Part shown: piece after piece, positions 62,019 to 64,000 of the stretch
How positions within the stretch are numbered: position 1 is the stretch's first letter
How the letters are laid out: each line of letters opens with the position of its first letter
Assembly: GCA_018267915.1 (NCBI GenBank)
Contig: JAFDXN010000060.1
Location: 186,001 to 250,000 of the forward strand
Source: Bacteroidota bacterium
GTDB taxonomy: Bacteria > Bacteroidota > Bacteroidia > Chitinophagales > Chitinophagaceae
DNA length: 64,000 nt
Direction: 5' to 3'
The notes under the pieces: generated by a model
The model's input: only the letters and a program-made list of their open reading frames with translations
What the model was told of the DNA's origin: nothing
Databases searched by the model: none
Translations under genes and position numbers: made by a program

Positions 62019-63186
62019 CCATTACCATCCACGCCATCATCCCAACCCCCACCTTCAGCGCCTCCTCATTGATATCGAAGTGCGCATTATGCACCGGCGC
62101 TAAAAACTCCTTATTATCCTTATTAGTGCCTATGCGGAAGAAACACCCCGGCACATGATGTGTATAAAAACTGAAATCCTCACCCGCCATGCGCATATCC
62201 AGCGTATGGACATTTGCTGCGCCTACATATTCCTTCGCCCAGCCCTCTGCCTTAGCGGTGAGTGCAGGATCGTTGAATAAAGACGGGTAGCCCGCAGGTA
62301 TCTCTATTGTAGCCTTTGCGCCGTAGGCAGCGCAGGTTTGCTCTGTAAAATCTTTAATCCACTTATGCGCTTCATACCGCCATTTTTCATCCATGGTGCG
62401 GAAGGTGCCGAGTATCTCCACCTTATCAGGTATCACATTGGTCGCGAAGCCGCCCGCTATCTTGCCGAAGGTCAGCACCGAGGGTATCAGCGGGTTGCCT
62501 TTTCTCGAGATCACCTGCTGCAGCCCTGTTATCACCTGTGCAGCTATCGCTATGGGGTCCACAGTCTGCTGGGGTAGGGCAGCATGACCGCCTTTACCTT
62601 CTATAGTAATGTATATCTCATCAGCGCTCGCCATATACTGCCCTGCGCGGAAACCCGTGGTGCCAACCGGCAAATGCGGGTACACATGCAGCGCAAAGAT
62701 CGCATCGGGCTTAGGGTTTTCCAGCACACCGTCCTTTATCATCAGGCTGGCGCCGCCCGGGTGCTTTTCTTCACCCGGCTGAAAGATCAGTTTCACCGTT
62801 CCTTCCCATTCATCGCGCAGGTCGTTCAGGATCCTTGCAGCGCCCAGTAAGCAACTGCTGTGGACGTCATGGCCGCAAGCATGCATCACACCATCATTCT
62901 GAGATTTGTAGCTAATCGTATTGGCTTCCAGTATCGGCAGCGCATCCATATCGGCCCGCAGCGCTATGCAGCGCTTCTCCGGGTTCTTGCCTTTTATCAG
63001 TCCCACAATTCCCGTACCCGCCACGCCCGTTTGGTGCTCGATACCCCATTCCTTCAGCTTGCCTGCTATAAATTTCGATGTCTCAAACTCCTGGAAGCTC
63101 AGCTCAGGATGTGAGTGGATATGGTGGCGTATCGCCTGCACCTCGGGGTAATATTGCTCGGCCTTCTGCCTGATCCGGTCAATCAT
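62011..63186 (-). CDS. M20-family amidohydrolase
   Basis: This 391-aa metallopeptidase-fold enzyme resembles N-acyl-L-amino acid amidohydrolases, with the metal-binding motifs MHACGHDVHSSCLLGAA (about residues 102-118) and FQPGEEKHPGGAS, and the dimerization/lid region around 180-290. It cleaves acyl groups from amino acids or peptides in the cytosol. Its start overlaps the upstream SPOR gene by 8 nt, so the two are cotranscribed. The substrate is unknown. Confidence 0.9.
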   Translation of the reverse strand: MIDRIRQKAEQYYPEVQAIRHHIHSHPELSFQEFETSKFIAGKLKEWGIEHQTGVAGTGIVGLIKGKNPEKRCIALRADMDALPILEANTISYKSQNDGVMHACGHDVHSSCLLGAARILNDLRDEWEGTVKLIFQPGEEKHPGGASLMIKDGVLENPKPDAIFALHVYPHLPVGTTGFRAGQYMASADEIYITIEGKGGHAALPQQTVDPIAIAAQVITGLQQVISRKGNPLIPSVLTFGKIAGGFATNVIPDKVEILGTFRTMDEKWRYEAHKWIKDFTEQTCAAYGAKATIEIPAGYPSLFNDPALTAKAEGWAKEYVGAANVHTLDMRMAGEDFSFYTHHVPGCFFRIGTNKDNKEFLAPVHNAHFDINEEALKVGVGMMAWMVMAQ

Positions 63187-63610
63187 CTTTCTTCTCCTGT
63201 TTCAGCGTATTGATGACGATATAGTCGGGCACTATCATGCACGGCGTGTAAAGCGTACTTAACTGGTCGTACATTTTCTGTGCCTCGCCCCTGCTGCGGA
63301 AGTCGCCCACCTTCACCCTGAACTGCGGCTGCACGTAGGTCATATAAGTGCGCACACTGGGGAAGCGTCGCGCAAAATCGATCTTTATTTTAGTGGCCTT
63401 TGCCCTGTCGTTGCCGCTGTATATCTGCACCCTGTAGCCACGGCCCGAATAGATACCGCCGCCACCGCCGCTCTTCTTCATCAACACCGCCAGGCGCGGG
63501 TCGCTGTGCACCACCACACCCGTAGTAGTGTCTTCCTCGCTCTGCGCATAGCTGCACACAGAAAAGCCAAGCACAAAAAATAAGGTCAGTATATATCTCA
63601 GTTTCATCAT
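63179..63610 (-). CDS. SPOR-domain protein
   Basis: This 143-aa secreted protein has a signal peptide (about residues 1-22) and a C-terminal SPOR domain (about 65-140) with YRVQIYSGNDRAKA and KVGDFRSRGEAQKMYDQL. SPOR domains bind peptidoglycan, often at septa. A Gly-rich spacer precedes the domain. It overlaps the M20 gene by 8 nt on the same strand. Confidence 0.87.
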   Translation of the reverse strand: MMKLRYILTLFFVLGFSVCSYAQSEEDTTTGVVVHSDPRLAVLMKKSGGGGGIYSGRGYRVQIYSGNDRAKATKIKIDFARRFPSVRTYMTYVQPQFRVKVGDFRSRGEAQKMYDQLSTLYTPCMIVPDYIVINTLKQEKKDD

Positions 63611-63684
63611 TGGTACAGCTCAATAAAAGTAATAAATCTCCCCGATCTCCCCCGTGAACTTTGTGCCCCTTGTGCTTCAACCCC

Positions 63685-63706
63685 CTTTGCGTCTTAGCGC
63701 CTTTGC
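63685..63706 (+). repeat. Dispersed intergenic repeat (copy 2)
   Basis: CTTTGCGTCTTAGCGCCTTTGC lies in the gap between the SPOR gene and deoC. Compare copy 1 at 61944-61969. Confidence 0.6.
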
Positions 63707-63738
63707 CTGCCGGCCGATCAGGCGGGGGGTTAAGCGCT

Positions 63739-64000
63739 CTACGCTCCCCGTTCCCGCTCTTCGGCCACGATCGTCACCCCTGACGAACTGCCGATCCGCG
63801 TCGCTCCCGCATCCACCAGCTCCTTTGCAAATGCATAAGTCCTTATCCCCCCCGACGCCTTTATCTGTATGTTATCAGGCAGGTGCGCCCGCATCAGCTT
63901 CACCGCATGCGTGGTAGCCCCCACCTCGGCATAGCCTGTCGAGGTCTTCATGAAGTCGATCCCCAGCGGCGCATATGTTTCGCAGCACGCCAGCAATTCG
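63739..64000 (-). CDS. deoC: Deoxyribose-phosphate aldolase (partial, N-terminus beyond window)
   Basis: DeoC splits 2-deoxyribose-5-phosphate into acetaldehyde and glyceraldehyde-3-phosphate in nucleoside breakdown. Only the C-terminal ~87 residues are inside the window; the frame stays open to base 64000. Family motifs are clear: DFMKTSTGYAEVGATTHAVKLM (in part), with the Schiff-base region Lys in FMKTSTG, then IKASGGIRTY and IGSSSG. A TTG at 63994-63996 is an internal Leu codon, not a start. Confidence 0.92.
   Translation of the reverse strand, partial: ELLACCETYAPLGIDFMKTSTGYAEVGATTHAVKLMRAHLPDNIQIKASGGIRTYAFAKELVDAGATRIGSSSGVTIVAEERERGA

Noticed and set aside
1..64000. tRNA, rRNA, insertion sequence, phage or integron
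   Set aside because: I looked in the gaps and found no cloverleaf-like sequence, no transposase or integrase frame, and no flanking terminal repeats with duplicated targets.

Overview
This window looks like chromosomal DNA of a free-living Bacteroidota, most likely order Chitinophagales (Chitinophagaceae-like). That placement is an inference from gene content and signals, not from a database match. The evidence is five proteins with type IX secretion (T9SS) C-terminal sorting domains, a mutY-ssb-gldE gliding-type cluster, a TonB-ExbB-ExbD-ExbD energy-transduction operon, a carboxypeptidase-fold TonB-dependent receptor, and many promoters with the Bacteroidota -7 consensus TAnnTTTG. I see no rRNA, tRNA, CRISPR array, insertion sequence, integrase or phage gene. 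The final gene (deoC) is cut by the window edge.

Layout. 0-9 kb: acyl-CoA dehydrogenase, HhH protein, enolase, DivIC/FtsB-like protein, proline dehydrogenase, a T9SS cargo, an unpartnered transketolase N-terminal subunit, mutY and ssb. 9-18 kb: gldE, then two large tandem T9SS adhesin-like genes (1694 and 673 aa) that share their C-terminal modules. 18-34 kb: argS behind a 10.5-bp-phased repeat, a polytopic membrane protein, a ppa-asnS operon, exbB-exbD-exbD-tonB, an OmpH-like lipoprotein, an amino-acid permease, a heptose-7-phosphate kinase, small enzymes, a family 2 glycosyltransferase and a membrane pyrophosphatase. 34-47 kb: an ECF sigma factor with a zinc-finger/TPR anti-sigma protein and a SanA-like gene, a T9SS cargo, an M1 peptidase, a PurF-like enzyme, a LysE-type exporter, tsaE and a secreted metzincin protease. 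47-52 kb: a compact six-gene operon of acyl carrier protein, acyltransferase, dehydratase, secreted protein, thioesterase and ketosynthase, resembling parts of aryl-polyene/flexirubin pathways. 52-64 kb: a probable metal-linked TonB receptor with a DUF2946-like partner, an outer-membrane barrel protein, thiolase, a 69-bp repeat array, a CoA-binding protein, a Crp-type regulator with a methyltransferase, anmK, a PaiB-like FMN protein, an M20 amidohydrolase, a SPOR protein and deoC.

How it fits together. Most of the window is housekeeping metabolism (fatty acid, proline, glycolysis, translation, pyrophosphate turnover, peptidoglycan recycling). It is mixed with an envelope theme: secreted adhesins and proteases, TonB energization, LPS-core sugar synthesis and an acyl-lipid or pigment-type operon. 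The most useful sequence-level result is the promoter motif, which corrects several start codons and shows that some transcripts are nearly leaderless. No unmistakably new system is present. The best candidates are the mini acyl/ketosynthase operon, the operator-like palindromes in front of several genes, and the repeat arrays.
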